Assembly (NCBI GenBank): GCA_033064195.1 | Contig: JARBJD010000027.1 | Location: 1-64,000 of the forward strand | Length of the DNA stretch: 64,000 bases | Source of the DNA: Blattamonas nauphoetae | Lineage: Eukaryota; Preaxostyla; Oxymonadida | Direction of reading: 5' to 3' | Part shown: piece by piece, positions 1 through 11,504 of the stretch | Numbering within the stretch: position 1 is the first letter of the stretch | Layout: each line of letters begins with the position of its first letter | Made by a program: the position numbers and the translations under genes | The notes under the pieces: model-generated | What the model saw: the letters and a program-made list of their open reading frames with translations, nothing else | Told to the model about the DNA's origin: nothing | The model's database searches: none

Positions 1-1308
1 CTTCAACCAACATTCGACGAGTGGGACGATGTTGATTTGGAAGCAGTTGGAATTGTGAAGCGAACGATCAACCAGAACCAAGTCTCCGTCGTCTCCAAAT
101 GGAAGGAACGGAACAGAATCCTTCGTGATTTGGTGATCCAAAACCTACCACACATTCGCCGTCACTGTGCTGTCCGACTGTGTCGGTCTCAGTTCGAGCG
201 ACTGCTTGCTCCGTCTGTCGACATCCTCAGCCATTTCCTCATCCAGCCATGTGACTTCGGGAGTCGAGAAGGAGTGGAAAGGAAAGATATCTTCATCGGA
301 ATCAGTCGATTGTGTGGTCAGCGTGTGATTGCTGAACATCTCAGCCGAACTGGGTTCTTCTCCCATTTTGTGACTGGATTGTTCGGCATGAACGTACCCT
401 GTAGGGGATCGGGAGACTGTAGGGGATCGACCGACTATGTGCGATGGAGATAGAATTCGAGGGGGGACTATCAAAAGTATCAAACTTCAGTTGGTGTGGC
501 ATCTTTGGAGAGTTTATTGGGAATATCCGTTTGGAGGAAATTGTGTATTTTCTCGAACACTTCTGATCTCTTCCCGATTTCACGATCAACATTGTTTCTG
601 GGTCGAAGATACAGAATAAACGTAGAGAAACAATGAATATATGCGAAATGAAATGTAATCAGTGACCATAGTGTCGATTTGAGGTGAAGACAGCCAGGGA
701 TGTTGTTGTGGTCTTGATCAAGGATCACGACCATCAATGACTTTACGAAAAATGAAGTTGAAATTTAAGGATGAAATGCAAAAGAATGAGAATATGAATG
801 TAAATATAGCTGATAATAGAGTAATTCACAGGAGAACGAAAATGACGTAATCGAGGATGTATGGATCTCGTTTTTCTCTCTGGCACATTTCATTGAGTGG
901 AGTGAGTGGAGAACACTCTGGCAAGTCATCCCCTACAGAGTACCAAAATCCCCTACGGGCTCCCCTTTCATCCCCTACAGGGTTCCGTTGCACCCCTACA
1001 GGGTCCCAATCCCCTACAGTCTCCCGATCCCCTACAGGGTACATACATGCCGATTGTTCGACCACAATTTCGACACAAGCGAATCTTTCTTCCGAATGAT
1101 TGTTGATCATTCCATGTTTCCAAACCTGAACATCGAAGATCGAAGGACGATTCGGAGGACAGTCCCACACTTGCTGGAGGAAGGCTGGCAGGACGTGATG
1201 GAGTACAACTTCGTTCAAGGAAGTGATGTGAATGTTTACAATGTGCAATACAGATTTAGACCAATGGTGCAATACCTTGGGGGGAATGTGAACTGGCTGT
1301 ATGGATAG
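1..1308 (+). pseudogene. Helical-repeat protein gene, copy 1: 3' part, split by a TIR element
   Basis: The reading frame is open from base 1 (5' end outside the window) and matches the C-terminal third of the copies starting at 1498 and 4046. Coding sequence runs to about 384, is interrupted by a 667 bp element, and resumes near 1060 to end in a TAG at 1306-1308 after a conserved LYG ending. Read into the element, the frame stops at 453. With the element removed and one 8-base target duplication dropped, the frame reads straight through at GLF-DHNFD, matching the uninterrupted ALFDND of copy 3. The protein is predicted helical and ARM/HEAT-like, without a named domain that I recognise. Function unknown. 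I regard it as inactivated, unless the truncated product is used. Confidence 0.75.
385..1051. mobile_element. Non-autonomous TIR element (GGCATG ends), copy A
   Basis: The 667 bp insert starts GGCATGAACGTACCC and ends in the inverse of GGCATGTATGTACCC. It is flanked by an 8-base direct repeat GATTGTTC (377-384 and 1052-1059). The ends are built from short direct repeats around CTGTAGGGGATCGGGA: two units at the left end and several (CCCCTACAGGGT-type) at 929-1046 in inverse orientation. There is no open frame for a transposase. The 8-base duplication and GG start would suit a MULE or Merlin derivative, but the superfamily is not determined. Confidence 0.85.
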
Positions 1309-1497
1309 GATGTGACTGACTAACACTGGTCTCTCACATTCGTGTTTTTGGATAGAAACTCATGAATCAAACCCGTTTTGATTTCTCTATCCATTACAAA
1401 TCATTCATTGTTCTCATTTCATCAAAGAAATCACTTGTATCACTCGTTTTCAGATGCCTCATAAACTTGTTGGATTCTGAGGGCTGATCGTTCTCCA

Positions 1498-3855
1498 ATG
1501 CCTCCCAAGCATCAATTGGGGAGAAATCCCCGCACCACACAACATCCTCAACAAACAAAACATATTTCTTCCTCAGCTTCGGACAATCACATCGTTCATT
1601 CACAGATACCAAGCTCCCTCGAAGACAGCAACGAATCACCACTTGATTCACATCCAATCCCTGTCGCAACTGATGCATTCACTATAAAACCCAATGAACA
1701 TCGATATATGCAAATTTCCAAACGGATTCTACAATATGAAATGAAAACGAAGCGAATCAACATCGAAACACTTTCGGAACAATCACACCTGGAGGCTCAT
1801 GAGATAGCTCTTCTCACCTCCATCACGTCAGATTGGAGATTGGTGCTCCAGGATTCGATTGCCATTGAAGATCTCCTGAAAGGGTGTATCTCGCTCTTCG
1901 ATCGGATTGACACAGACTTGCCCCTCTCGCAAGCCGAAATGATTCATGCTGTCCGTTTTCTGGAATATGCCACCCTTCACTGCCAATATCGCAGAGGCCC
2001 TTTCGACAAGATACTCGAAACCATATTGTCAAAAGATGTGTATCGACAAACAAGCCAGACGTCTGCTCTCCTCAAACTCATTTGTCATCCGTCAGACGTG
2101 CTCCAAATAGCTGCTCTCTCCTTCCTCGACGCTTCCATTTTGAAATCATTTTCACACAACTCTCATTTTGCGGAAGCGGCGACCCGTTTGTTGACTCAAG
2201 TTCTCGAAAGGCTGAAACCACATGAAATCCCTTTGAATGAAACAACAATCAAATTTCATCGCCATCTCATCTCAATATTGGACAAATTTTTCAGCTTCTC
2301 CTCCCCAGAGACTGTCCGCCACTCCCTCGAAATCAAGGCGTCCCCTCCACTCGCCGAACCCCTCAAATCTGAAAAACTCGAATCGATTTTCAAACCATCC
2401 TTCGAATATTTGCGGTCTCTCATTCATCTGCCCGACTTGTTCAGAAAAGCAGGCTGATCAACTGAACAATACTTGCACGCATTTGAGTGCCTCCTCTCTC
2501 TCCCCATCGACTTTTTTGAGCAATCATCGACCAACTATCTCCTGCCGTCTCGGCCGTTGTCACTTCAACCAACATTCGACGAGTGGGACGATGTTGATTT
2601 GGAAGCAGTTGGAATTGTGAAGCGAACGATCAACCAGAACCAAGTCTCCGTCGTCTCCAAATGGAAGGAACGGAACAGAATCCTTCGTGATTTGGTGATC
2701 CAAAACCTACCACACATTCGCCGTCACTGTGCTGTCCGACTGTGTCGGTCTCAGTTCGAGCGACTGCTTGCTCCGTCTGTCGACATCCTCAGCCATTTCC
2801 TCATCCAGCCATGTGACTTCGGGAGTCGAGAAGGAGTGGAAAGGAAAGATATCTTCATCGGAATCAGTCGATTGTGTGGTCAGCGTGTGATTGCTGAACA
2901 TCTCAGCCGAACTGGGTTCTTCTCCCATTTTGTGACTGGATTGTTCGGCATGAACGTACCCTGTAGGGGATCGACCGACTATGTGCGATGGAGATAGAAT
3001 TCGAGGGGGGACTATCAAAAGTATCAAACTTCAGTTGGTGTGGCATCTTTGGAGAGTTTATTGGGAATATCCGTTTGGAGGAAATTGTGTATTTTCTCGA
3101 ACACTTCTGATCTCTTCCCGATTTCACGATCAACATTGTTTCTGGGTCGAAGATACAGAATAAACGTAGAGAAACAATGAATATATGCGAAATGAAATGT
3201 AATCAGTGACCATAGTGTCGATTTGAGGTGAAGACAGCCAGGGATGTTGTTGTGGTCTTGATCAAGGATCACGACCATCAATGACTTTTACGAAAAATGA
3301 AGTTGAAATTTAAGGATGAAATGCAAAAAGAATGAGAATATGAATGTAAATATAGCTGATAATAGAGTAATTCACAGGAGAACGAAAAATGACGTAATCG
3401 AGGATGTATGGATCTCGTTTTTCTCTCTGGCACATTTCATTGAGTGGAGTGAGTGGAGAACACTCTGGCAAGTCATCCCCTACAGAGTACCAAAATCCCC
3501 TACGGGCTCCCTTTCATCCCCTACAGGGTTCCGTTGCACCCCCTACAGGGTCCCAATCCCCTACAGTCTCCCGATCCCCTACAGGGTACATACATGCCGA
3601 TTGTTCGACCACAATTTCGACACAAGCGAATCTTTCTTCCGAATGATTGTTGATCATTCCATGTTTCCAAACCTGAACATCGAAGATCGAAGGACGATTC
3701 GGAGGACAGTCCCACACTTGCTGGAGGAAGGCTGGCAGGACGTGATGGAGTACAACTTCGTTCAAGGAAGTGATGTGAATGTTTACAATGTGCAATACAG
3801 ATTTAGACCAATGGTGCAATACCTTGGGGGGAATGTGAACTGGCTGTATGGATAG
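1498..3855 (+). pseudogene. Helical-repeat protein gene, copy 2: internally deleted and split
   Basis: The gene starts at ATG 1498 (MPPKHQLGRN) with the same start as copy 3. Residues 1 to about 310 align with copy 3, then the sequence jumps from the LRSL region directly to the DLFRKAG segment, so about 380 internal codons of copy 3 are missing. An in-frame TGA follows at 2455-2457 where copy 3 has AGA. The same frame then continues (STEQYLHAFE) to the element inserted at 2947, resumes near 3607 and ends at TAG 3853-3855. The N-terminus is Ser/Pro/His-rich and probably disordered; the rest is predicted helical. Possible products are a 319-residue truncated protein or nothing. Deletion, stop and insertion together indicate a pseudogene. 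Confidence 0.75.
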
Positions 3856-4440
3856 GATGTGACTGACTAACACTGGTCTCTCACATTCGTGTTTTTTGGA
3901 TAGAAACTCATGAATCAAACCCGTTTTGATTTCTCTATCCATTACAAATCATTCATTGTTCTCATTTCATCAAAGAAATCACTTGTATCACTCGTTTTCA
4001 GATGCCTCATAAACTTGTTGGATTCTGAGGGCTGATCGTTCTCCAATGCCTCCCAAGCATCAATTGGGGAGAAATCCCCGCACCACACAACATCCTCAAC
4101 AAACAAAACATATTTCTTCCTCAGCTTCGGACAATCACATCGTTCATTCACAGATACCAAGCTCCCTCGAAGACAGCAACGAATCACCACTTGATTCACA
4201 TCCAATCCCTGTCGCAACTGATGCATTCACTATAAAACCCAATGAACATCGATATATGCAAATTTCCAAACGGATTCTACAATATGAAATGAAAACGAAG
4301 CGAATCAACATCGAAACACTTTCGGAACAATCACACCTGGAGGCTCATGAGATAGCTCTTCTCACCTCCATCACGTCAGATTGGAGATTGGTGCTCCAGG
4401 ATTCGATTGCCATTGAAGATCTCCTGAAAGGGTGTATCTC
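2563..4440. repeat. Segmental tandem duplication, copy B
   Basis: This is the second copy of the 1-1892 block. The match stops abruptly at 4440 in the coding sequence of the third gene copy, where paralogue-level divergence begins. It includes the same TIR element at the same codon with the same 8-base target duplication, so the element was inserted before the block duplicated. Confidence 0.95.
2947..3598. mobile_element. Non-autonomous TIR element (GGCATG ends), copy B
   Basis: This is the duplicate of the 385-1051 element, with the same 8-base target duplication GATTGTTC (2939-2946 and 3599-3606). It is 652 bp long because the left end has lost one 18-base repeat unit relative to copy A, showing that the end-repeat number changes. 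It moved with the segmental duplication, not by independent transposition. Confidence 0.85.
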
Positions 4441-6831
4441 TCTCTTCGATCAGATTCACACTGACTTGCCCCTCTCGCAAACCGAAATGAATCATGCTGT
4501 GCGTTTCCTGCAATATGCAACCCTTCACAACCAATATCGCGACTTCCCCCGCAACAGGCTCCTAGAATCCATATTGTCTGAAGATGTGTGTTTCCGAACA
4601 AACTATTGGTCGGCTCTCCTCAAAATCGTTTGCCATCCATCGAACACGCTTCACATGGCTGCTCTCTCCTTCCTCGACGCTTCCATTTCGAAATCATTTC
4701 CACGTGAATCTCGTTTTGCGGTGGCTGTGACGCGTTTGTTGCCTCAGCTTCTCGAAGGGCTCAAACCACATGAAATCGCATTGAACGGAACAACAATCCA
4801 ATTTCATCGCCATATAATCTCAATATTGGACAAATTTTTCAGTATCTCCTCGCCAGATGTTCTCCGCCACTACCTAGACATTCAAGGATACCCTTCGGAC
4901 GCCACAACCCTCCAATCTAAAAAACTCGAACCAATTTTCGAGTCATCCCTCGCATATTTGCGGTCTCTCCTTACTGCTCCTGTTTGTTCCACAGATACTC
5001 TCTCTGGCTACATCCTTCTGTCGGACACGAGGCAATTCCGTGAAATTGTGCCTTTTAGTTTCTCTTATGCATTCTTTCCGGCCGTCCAACGCTTTTTCGG
5101 AGAACTTCGATCGGATATTGTGAAGGAATTGGCTGAACAGTTGGATCTTTTTTCGACGAAAGAAGCTGAACTCTGTCTCCATTATGACCATACGGATACA
5201 AAAACCGCTGGTCCCTGGTTGAAGGGATTTCTATATTTGCTTGGCCGAGTGAGCGAGGGGACACAATTATCCGATTTGGGCACACTGGCCGTCACCCACT
5301 TCCTGAGTCATTATCCATATAATTTGAGGCTGCTCTTCCATTCTGACGACAAATTTGGACTCAAAATGAACGATACAATCGTGTCCTCGTCGCCGCTAAA
5401 CGCGAAATCACTCTGGACACTCTTCACTCCGACTCAACCACACCATGCCATCATCCTTCTCACTGCATTCCGAGGATTCTTTAGTAATGAGGATAGTCTC
5501 ACTTTTGAGAAGCACATTTGGAGCGGCTGGTTCCCCAGCTTCGTCAATGCTGTTGATCCTTCCCAACTGCCCTTCACTGCCGACTTCATCCGATTCCACA
5601 CAAAACTCGTCGAACTGATGCGTGAACACTTCACCAAGATTCGACAATCTGAAAACACGAGGGAACCTGAATGGACAGATCAACTCCGAGGGGAAGTGGA
5701 CGAGGCATACCGCGCATTCTACACACACTCGAAGGATTATATCGTCCATCTGTCACTCCATCCATTTGCATTGGACAATGAACGATCTGACAAGATTTTC
5801 GAGTTTCTCGAAGATTTATTACAACCTGACTCCGAACACAGCATGAACATGACATATCGAGAGGATGCGAGGAAAGCAATGGATGCATCAGCCCGCTCGT
5901 CATCGTCTCCACCCTTCATCCTCACATCTCAACTTGTCTGTCCTCTCACCGACGACGAGATCATCGACATCGTCGACCGAATTGTTGCTCTGCTCGAAAG
6001 TGACTCGTGTTTGGATGACGACACCATCCTTCGGATCTGCGCGTTCCGCAAACACCAGCTCAGTGGCATCTATCTTACCGACTTGTTCAGAAAAGCAGGA
6101 AGATCAACCGAACAATACTTGCACGCATTTGAGTTCCTCCTCTCTCTCCCCATCGACTGTTTTGATCTCGCGCCGATCAACCATCTCCTCACGACTCGAT
6201 GAGTCAAAGAACCAACATTGGACAAATGGGACGATGTGGATTTCGAGAGGGTTGGAATTGTGAAGCGAGTGATCGGCCAGAATCAATTTCCAGTTGCCAA
6301 TGACTCGAAAGCATTCATCAAACTCCTTCTTCATTTTGTCCTCGGAATCATGCCGCGTGCTCACCTCTGCGCTGTTCGACTGTGTCAATCACAACTCGAC
6401 CGCCTGCTTGCTCCTTCCGTCGACTTTCTCTGCCAATTCTTCATCCACCCGCCCTACAAAACCAGGCGAAAAGTGAGAAACCCAAAGCCCAGTTCGTCGG
6501 TGTCTGCGAGTTGTGTGATCAGCGCGTGATTGCCCAGTGTTTCTGCAGGACTGGGTTCTTCTCTCGCTTTGTGACTGCTTTGTTCGACAACGATTGCGAT
6601 CAAATTGTATCGTGTTTCGAAGCGATCATTAGATGTGACAAAATTCCTGATTTTGACATGAAAAGACGGAAGGCAATTCGAGACTCAATCCCGAACTTTG
6701 TGGAAGAAGGATTGCAGGACGCGTCGGAATTCCTCTTCGTGAAGAAGTATGTCGCCTCGGACACCGCCCATGACATCACAAAACAAATGATGGAAGTCTG
6801 TGGAGCAAATTTCAACAGTCTGTATGGATAG
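4046..6831 (+). pseudogene. Helical-repeat protein gene, copy 3: longest copy, two frame breaks
   Basis: This is the fullest copy. A 718-codon frame runs from ATG 4046 to a TGA at 6200-6202. Homology to copies 1 and 2 then continues in the same frame (DKWDDVDFERVGIVKR) to about 6470, where a one-base frame change leads into the frame ending at TAG 6829-6831 (NSLYG). The full-length product would be near 920 residues: a disordered Ser/Pro-rich N-terminus (about 1-60), then leucine-rich helical segments resembling ARM/HEAT repeats. No catalytic motif was seen and the function is unknown. It lacks the TIR element found in the other two, so it represents the empty site. The TGA and frameshift may be real decay, or a homopolymer sequencing error for the frameshift. 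Alternatively the 718-residue form may be the functional product. Confidence 0.7.
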
Positions 6832-8283
6832 GATGTGATTCTCTGATGCGGTACACTCGCATTCAGATGGTATCGACTTGAATTGACATCTTCAACACGT
6901 TTTGTGTTCAATGTTCTTTTCATTTCATTAATTGTTCTCACCTCATCAAAGGACTCACATTTCTCTCTCTTTTTTTCTCTCTTCAAGACTGAAGAGAATC
7001 ATTTCTGTCAAATTCTTTCAAGTTAGAGACATACCCAACTGTTCTGTCGCACACAACACGCTTACTTCTCAAGAATTTCAGAGATTGAGCAAAACATCCA
7101 CAGATTGATCAGATAATTACGGCCGAGTAGGAGCCATGCAGTCGCGGTGGATTCACATGGGAAAGAAAATGAAAGAAAAAGAAAGCTATGAGTCCGTGAG
7201 AACTTGAATCGCGCGGCTGTGAGCGATTTGGCTCAGCCTGGACTCAAACAACGGACTCTGTTCGGAAGTCGTGATGAGAAGCGGATGGATGGATTCTGCT
7301 GAAGAGAGATGGATGGAGGAGGAAGGAAAGAAAATCATCTGACAGGAACGAGAAGACGAAGAGGCGAGTGGATGACCTGTCGCGTCCCTTCTTTTGCTGA
7401 CATGTTTCTGTTGAGACAGACGATTCACGAATCGTGTCGATGATGATTGTTGATCCTTGCACTTCTCATTCGGCGGTTGGGAAATCACGATCAGGAGTGG
7501 TTGGAAAAAGAAAGTGTGAATCTGTCGATGGGATAATTGGATGGAACGAACTGAAAGAGGGCGGATTGATTGCACTGTGCTGAGATAAGGTTGAAACTTC
7601 GAATGGATGGCAGTGCTGGATTGAGAGTGGTTTGATAGAATGAAAACTTGAATTGTTGTTTCTGATGATTTTGTTGGGATGTGTGGAAGGATGAGGCGAG
7701 ACTTTGGATATCTGCTGTGATGTCTGGATTGGGAAAGTGAAGGATTGGGGTGATGCTGACGAAGTTGTGTCTTGTTTGAAACATACAGCGAAGACAACTG
7801 TCACAAAAGGATGACAGACGTGGCTTTGGTTGATAGGAAGGCAGAAACCTTCTCAGATTGGAAGGAGGAGGAGTGCAAAGCGTGTCTGCTCGGTTCTCGT
7901 TGCTGGATGGTGTGAGACCTTTCCAGGCGGAGTGGTTTGTTTGACTTGATCCGTGCGTTGGAGGCTTTGAGAGGCAGTTGGAGTGGTGTTGACGTGCTGT
8001 CAACTGAAAAAGGGTGGATTTTGGATGGCTCTGACGGGGTTCAGATGGTTGGATTTCTGTGGGTGAAGAATCGCCGAAGTGTGTACTTCTTGTGTTGGTT
8101 TTTGTGAGATGTGAAATGCGAAGTGGTGAAGTGAGTTTTGATTTGAGAAGTGAATGTGGATGTGTGGATGATGTGAGAGAGTGTGAGAGTGAGAGAGGAC
8201 CTGTGTGTCTCATGGAGTGTGTGTGGATGTGTGGTGTGTTGGTGTTGCGTGTGTGTGGGTGTGGGATTAGTTGACGCGTTGTG
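6832..8283. other. No convincing gene; strand-skewed intergenic DNA
   Basis: Nothing with a recognisable protein signature was found. A 240-codon minus-strand frame (7491-8213) is Ser/His/Pro-rich and looks like a by-product of the C/A-rich strand. Bases 8050-8280 are strongly G/T-rich on the plus strand with GTGTG runs. The stretch separates the plus-strand repeat-gene cluster from the 3' end of the minus-strand beta-helix gene, so it holds two converging 3' flanks. Confidence 0.5.
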
Positions 8284-9677
8284 TCAGAGTTCGTCTTTGA
8301 TTTGATTCATCGACTGTTCTACCTCGTCGGACACCATCCGAAGCGAACATCCTGAGAAAGAAGACCCCACTCGACGAATCACTGGCATTGTTCGTCCTCC
8401 AACCACCACAAGTCCAACCGATCCGCACTCCGACTTGCAAGGAACAATCTTCCGCTTCCTTTCCAAAATGGGAACGCCAAAGCGGTCTCGATCGAACACA
8501 ACCCCACTCACTCCCGTTTCTTCAAACCAGCTCCCACACAAATCGATCTTTGTCTGGCCTTCTCCCACACTCCACACAACGACTCCTCCTCTCTTCTTCA
8601 CTTCCTCCCCTTCCCACGAAACACTGCTGTCGATAAGCAAATTTTCGAACAACACAACTTCTCTCTTTTCTCTCTCATTCGAACTCCTAACCACAATAAT
8701 CAAGACTCCTCCCTTCTTCTCTGATCCCCTTCTTCCTTCGACTGTTCCACTTTCTGAAAAGACACACTTTCGAATTTCTGTCTTCTCCTGCCACGTCTCA
8801 ACCACGATCACTCCCATCCCATCTTCCACCTTCTCACTCTCTACTCGCTCTGTCGACAGAAACACACAATCCCTCATCTCAAAGTGCGAGTCTTTCGATT
8901 TCGATGAGAAACGAACAAGTTCCGCGTTTCTAGTCTCAACTTCATTGAATCTGCTCTCCGTCATCTCAAATGATACATCTTTCTTTGAGGACGAGCAATT
9001 CAGAAGCACTCTTCCTGACTCCATCTCAACTCCCTCCATCACAATCTTCTCAACCAACAACGACCCTCCCAACCAACACACGAGCCCCATCCCAACTCCC
9101 TCTCCCTTCCATCTCGACACAATCGACACTTCACGCACCACACACTCCCCAAACCCACTCAACACACTTCCCACGCTCTTCTCTCCCGTCTCCCAACCAC
9201 TTGGCAGACTCAACCGAACTCCCACAATCACAACTCGTCCTCCCGACACTGACACCACTCCATCCTCTCCATCCTTCCCCAAATCGACTGACTCGACCTT
9301 CAACTCGTTCTCTTTGGAATACAATCCTCCAATCTCCATATTCTTCTCTCCCACAACCACTCTTCCTCCAAATCCCCTGATCTTTCGATCTTCACAATCA
9401 CGCTCTCCACACCTCCTACATCTCCCCCTATCCACCCAACCAACACGCAACTGCACGGATTGCGTATCGTTCCACATTCCTCTGTTTCATCGCTTCCTCC
9501 TTCTCTCACAAGAACCTCGATCACAGTGGGTTCCTTCGTTGTCAGTGAGATTGTCCCCGAAAGCAGAATCAGTCCATCTTCATCTTGAGTTGGCTTCACC
9601 TCTGTCAGTGTGTACGTTGTGTTGTGTTTCAGCTTCCCGATCTTCCCAATCGACACTTCTTCTGACTCACCCTCATA
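8284..9677 (-). pseudogene. Split beta-helix gene, C-terminal part ending in KDEL
   Basis: The host frame resumes at 9677 (YEGESEEVSIGKIGKLKHNTTYTLTEVKPT) with the last Ig-like module. It then enters a module opened by a CGTIRNPC motif (the CxxxxxPC entry of this family) and a Val/Gly-rich beta-helix of about 350 residues ending IKDEL at TGA 8284-8286. A one-base frame change near 9410-9440 separates the two frames: the first is open to about 9300, the second from about 9477. The long plus-strand frame over 8435-9691 is the antisense shadow. The C-terminal KDEL equals the canonical ER-retrieval signal; on a surface-type protein it may be coincidence. With two upstream insertions and this frameshift, the gene as a whole is probably dead. 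Confidence 0.7.
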
Positions 9678-11030
9678 TAGTGGAAATTTAACCCGATACT
9701 TTAATTTAACCCGATACTTTTCTCCCATTTTTGGACCCCTGTTTCCATCCATCCCATATTTCTCGGAACCCATAACTTTTGGGTCCCACCATTTCGGGTT
9801 GGATATCTACCCTCCCCATCAATCACTTGAGGGTAGAAATCGAACCTCCAAAATAGGATCCCCGGGTGGGGTCTCCTATTTAGGAGCCTTTTTCTAATTT
9901 TTGACCCTTTTTGGCTCCCAAATGGGAGGTCCTTAACATTTAAGCTTAGGAAAGCCGAACTTCACGACCACTTTTCTCCACGCCTGTTCATGATTTTTCA
10001 ATCCCAGTTCATTTCTGGTGATTTGGGATGGTTTTCTCTCAAAATGACAATTTTTTGAAAATGAAAAATCCTGGGGGGATCTGGGTGGAAATTTAGGGTG
10101 AAATATTGATTTACCTGTATAACAAGCTTAGGATCTTGAAAACTTGTTTTGATCATATCTCCACAACCAAACATGATCCAGACATGAAACTTTTACCAAT
10201 ATGGATGTTTTGTTGAGAAGTATTTTTTTCGGAAAATTTTGAGGATTTTCGAAGACCTCCTATTTTGGCACTTTATGGTTTTTCCGTGTTTTTCTCAGAA
10301 TCTCCACCTCCATCTCACTCTCTGAGAACGAATCTGTCGAAAATGATGATTTGGATTGGATTCTGATGGTGTCTCCACCATTTTGACGGAATTTGGAGAC
10401 TGGTGCATCATCCCATGTCAAGTGACAGCTCTCATTTAGAACCAAGGTTAAAAAGAAAAAAAATATCTCAACTGCCGCAAGGGGATTTTTTCAAAATTTT
10501 CCGAAAAAATACTTCTCAACAAAACATCCATATTGGTAAAAGTTTCATGTCTGGATCATGTTTGGTTGTGGAGATATGATCAAAACAAGTTTTCAAGATC
10601 CTAAGCTTGTTATACAGGTAAATCAATATTTCACCCTAAATTTCCACCCAGATCCCCCCAGGATTTTTCATTTTCAAAAATTGTCATTTTGAGAGAAAAC
10701 CATCCCAAATCACCAGAAATGAACTGGGATTGAAAAATCATGAACAGGCGTGGAGAAAAGTGGTCGTGAAGTTCGGCTTTCCTAAGCTTAAATGTTAAGG
10801 ACCTCCTATTTGGGAGCCAAAAAGGGTCAAAAATTAGAAAAAAGGCTCCTAAATAGGAGACCCCACCCGGGGATCCTATTTTGGAGGTTCGATTCTCAAG
10901 TGATTGATGGGGAGGGTAGATATCCAACCCGAAATGGTGGGACCCAAAAGTTATGGGTTCCGAGAAATATGGGATGGATGGAAACAGTAAAAAATCGGAG
11001 AAATTAAAGTATCGGGTTAAATTTCCACTA
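9678..11030. mobile_element. Long palindromic (foldback) TIR element
   Basis: Bases 9678 to about 10237 are nearly the reverse complement of about 10492-11030. The two arms of about 540-560 bp surround a spacer of about 250 bp. The ends begin TAGTGGAAATTTAACCC, with a second TTTAACCCGATAC unit at the left end. A TA flanks each side (9676-9677 and 11031-11032), fitting a TA target duplication as in Tc1/mariner-type elements. There is no coding capacity. The arms contain the 17-base GTCTCCTATTTAGGAGC motif, which also occurs at about 21320. Confidence 0.8.
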
Positions 11031-11032
11031 TA

Positions 11033-11503
11033 GTACCCGGACAAACCCGTTAGAGCGGATAAACCCGTTAACCATTCCACATGAGCATAGCAGTCCCCCT
11101 CTTCACTAAAATTATCCTTCCACTTCCTGTTCATTACTCTCTTCATTATTTTTAAAACAGGAGTCACTGTTGAAAGAATGATTGTGAAATGGAATGAGAA
11201 AAATGTAAGTCGAAATGTGCTCGGAACTTAGCCAATGTCTTCCCAGGCGTCCAAGGGATGGTACATTGAGATGCAACCTCTTTGTACTCAGCATCACATG
11301 CGGGGTGTCGTGGCTGGTCATTCATCGATTTGAAATGACCCATAGACGTCGATCAAACATCTGAATAAGAGACCAATCATTTCAGAATTCTACCGATTAC
11401 TTTCTTTTCCACACAACATATCAGTCGTCAGAACAAAATGATCATTGTGAAGTGGGGTATGTTGGTAACGGGTTTATCCGACTTAACGGGTTTATCCGGG
11501 TAC
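11033..11503. mobile_element. Small TIR element with direct-repeat ends
   Basis: The 471 bp insert begins GTACCCGGACAAACCCGTTA and ends in the inverse of GTACCCGGATAAACCCGTTA. Each end carries two copies of a CGGATAAACCCGTTA-type unit. TA dinucleotides flank it (11031-11032 and 11504-11505), the left one shared with the adjacent palindromic element. It is non-coding. The two elements sit back to back at one host codon position, so one probably inserted beside the other. Confidence 0.7.
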
Positions 11504-11504
11504 T

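Larger units (their letters stand above)
1..1892. repeat. Segmental tandem duplication, copy A
   Basis: Bases 1-1892 match 2563-4440 almost perfectly. Apart from one 18-base unit missing from the end repeats of the embedded TIR element in copy B, the differences I see are one-base length changes in homopolymers. The copy may continue left of the window. It holds the 3' part of one gene copy, an intergenic spacer and the 5' part of the next copy, so the duplication unit is about 2.56 kb. Near-identity implies recent duplication or gene conversion. Confidence 0.95.

Noticed and set aside
929-1046. CCCCTACAGGG repeats considered as an independent minisatellite or telomere-like tract
   Set aside because: They are bounded by the 8-base target duplication and have inverse partners at 393-427, so they are the end repeats of a transposon.
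7491-8213. A 240-codon minus-strand frame rich in Ser, His and Pro
   Set aside because: It follows the strong C/A bias of the strand, with no start context, domain or conservation visible.
8435-9691. A 418-codon plus-strand open frame
   Set aside because: It is antisense to the beta-helix C-terminal part, whose repeats and KDEL end make sense on the minus strand. It is Ser/Thr/Pro-rich without domain features.
9678-11504. Treating the two small elements as spliceable introns of the beta-helix gene
   Set aside because: The ends lack GT-AG at frame-restoring positions and the other introns in the window are under about 100 nt.
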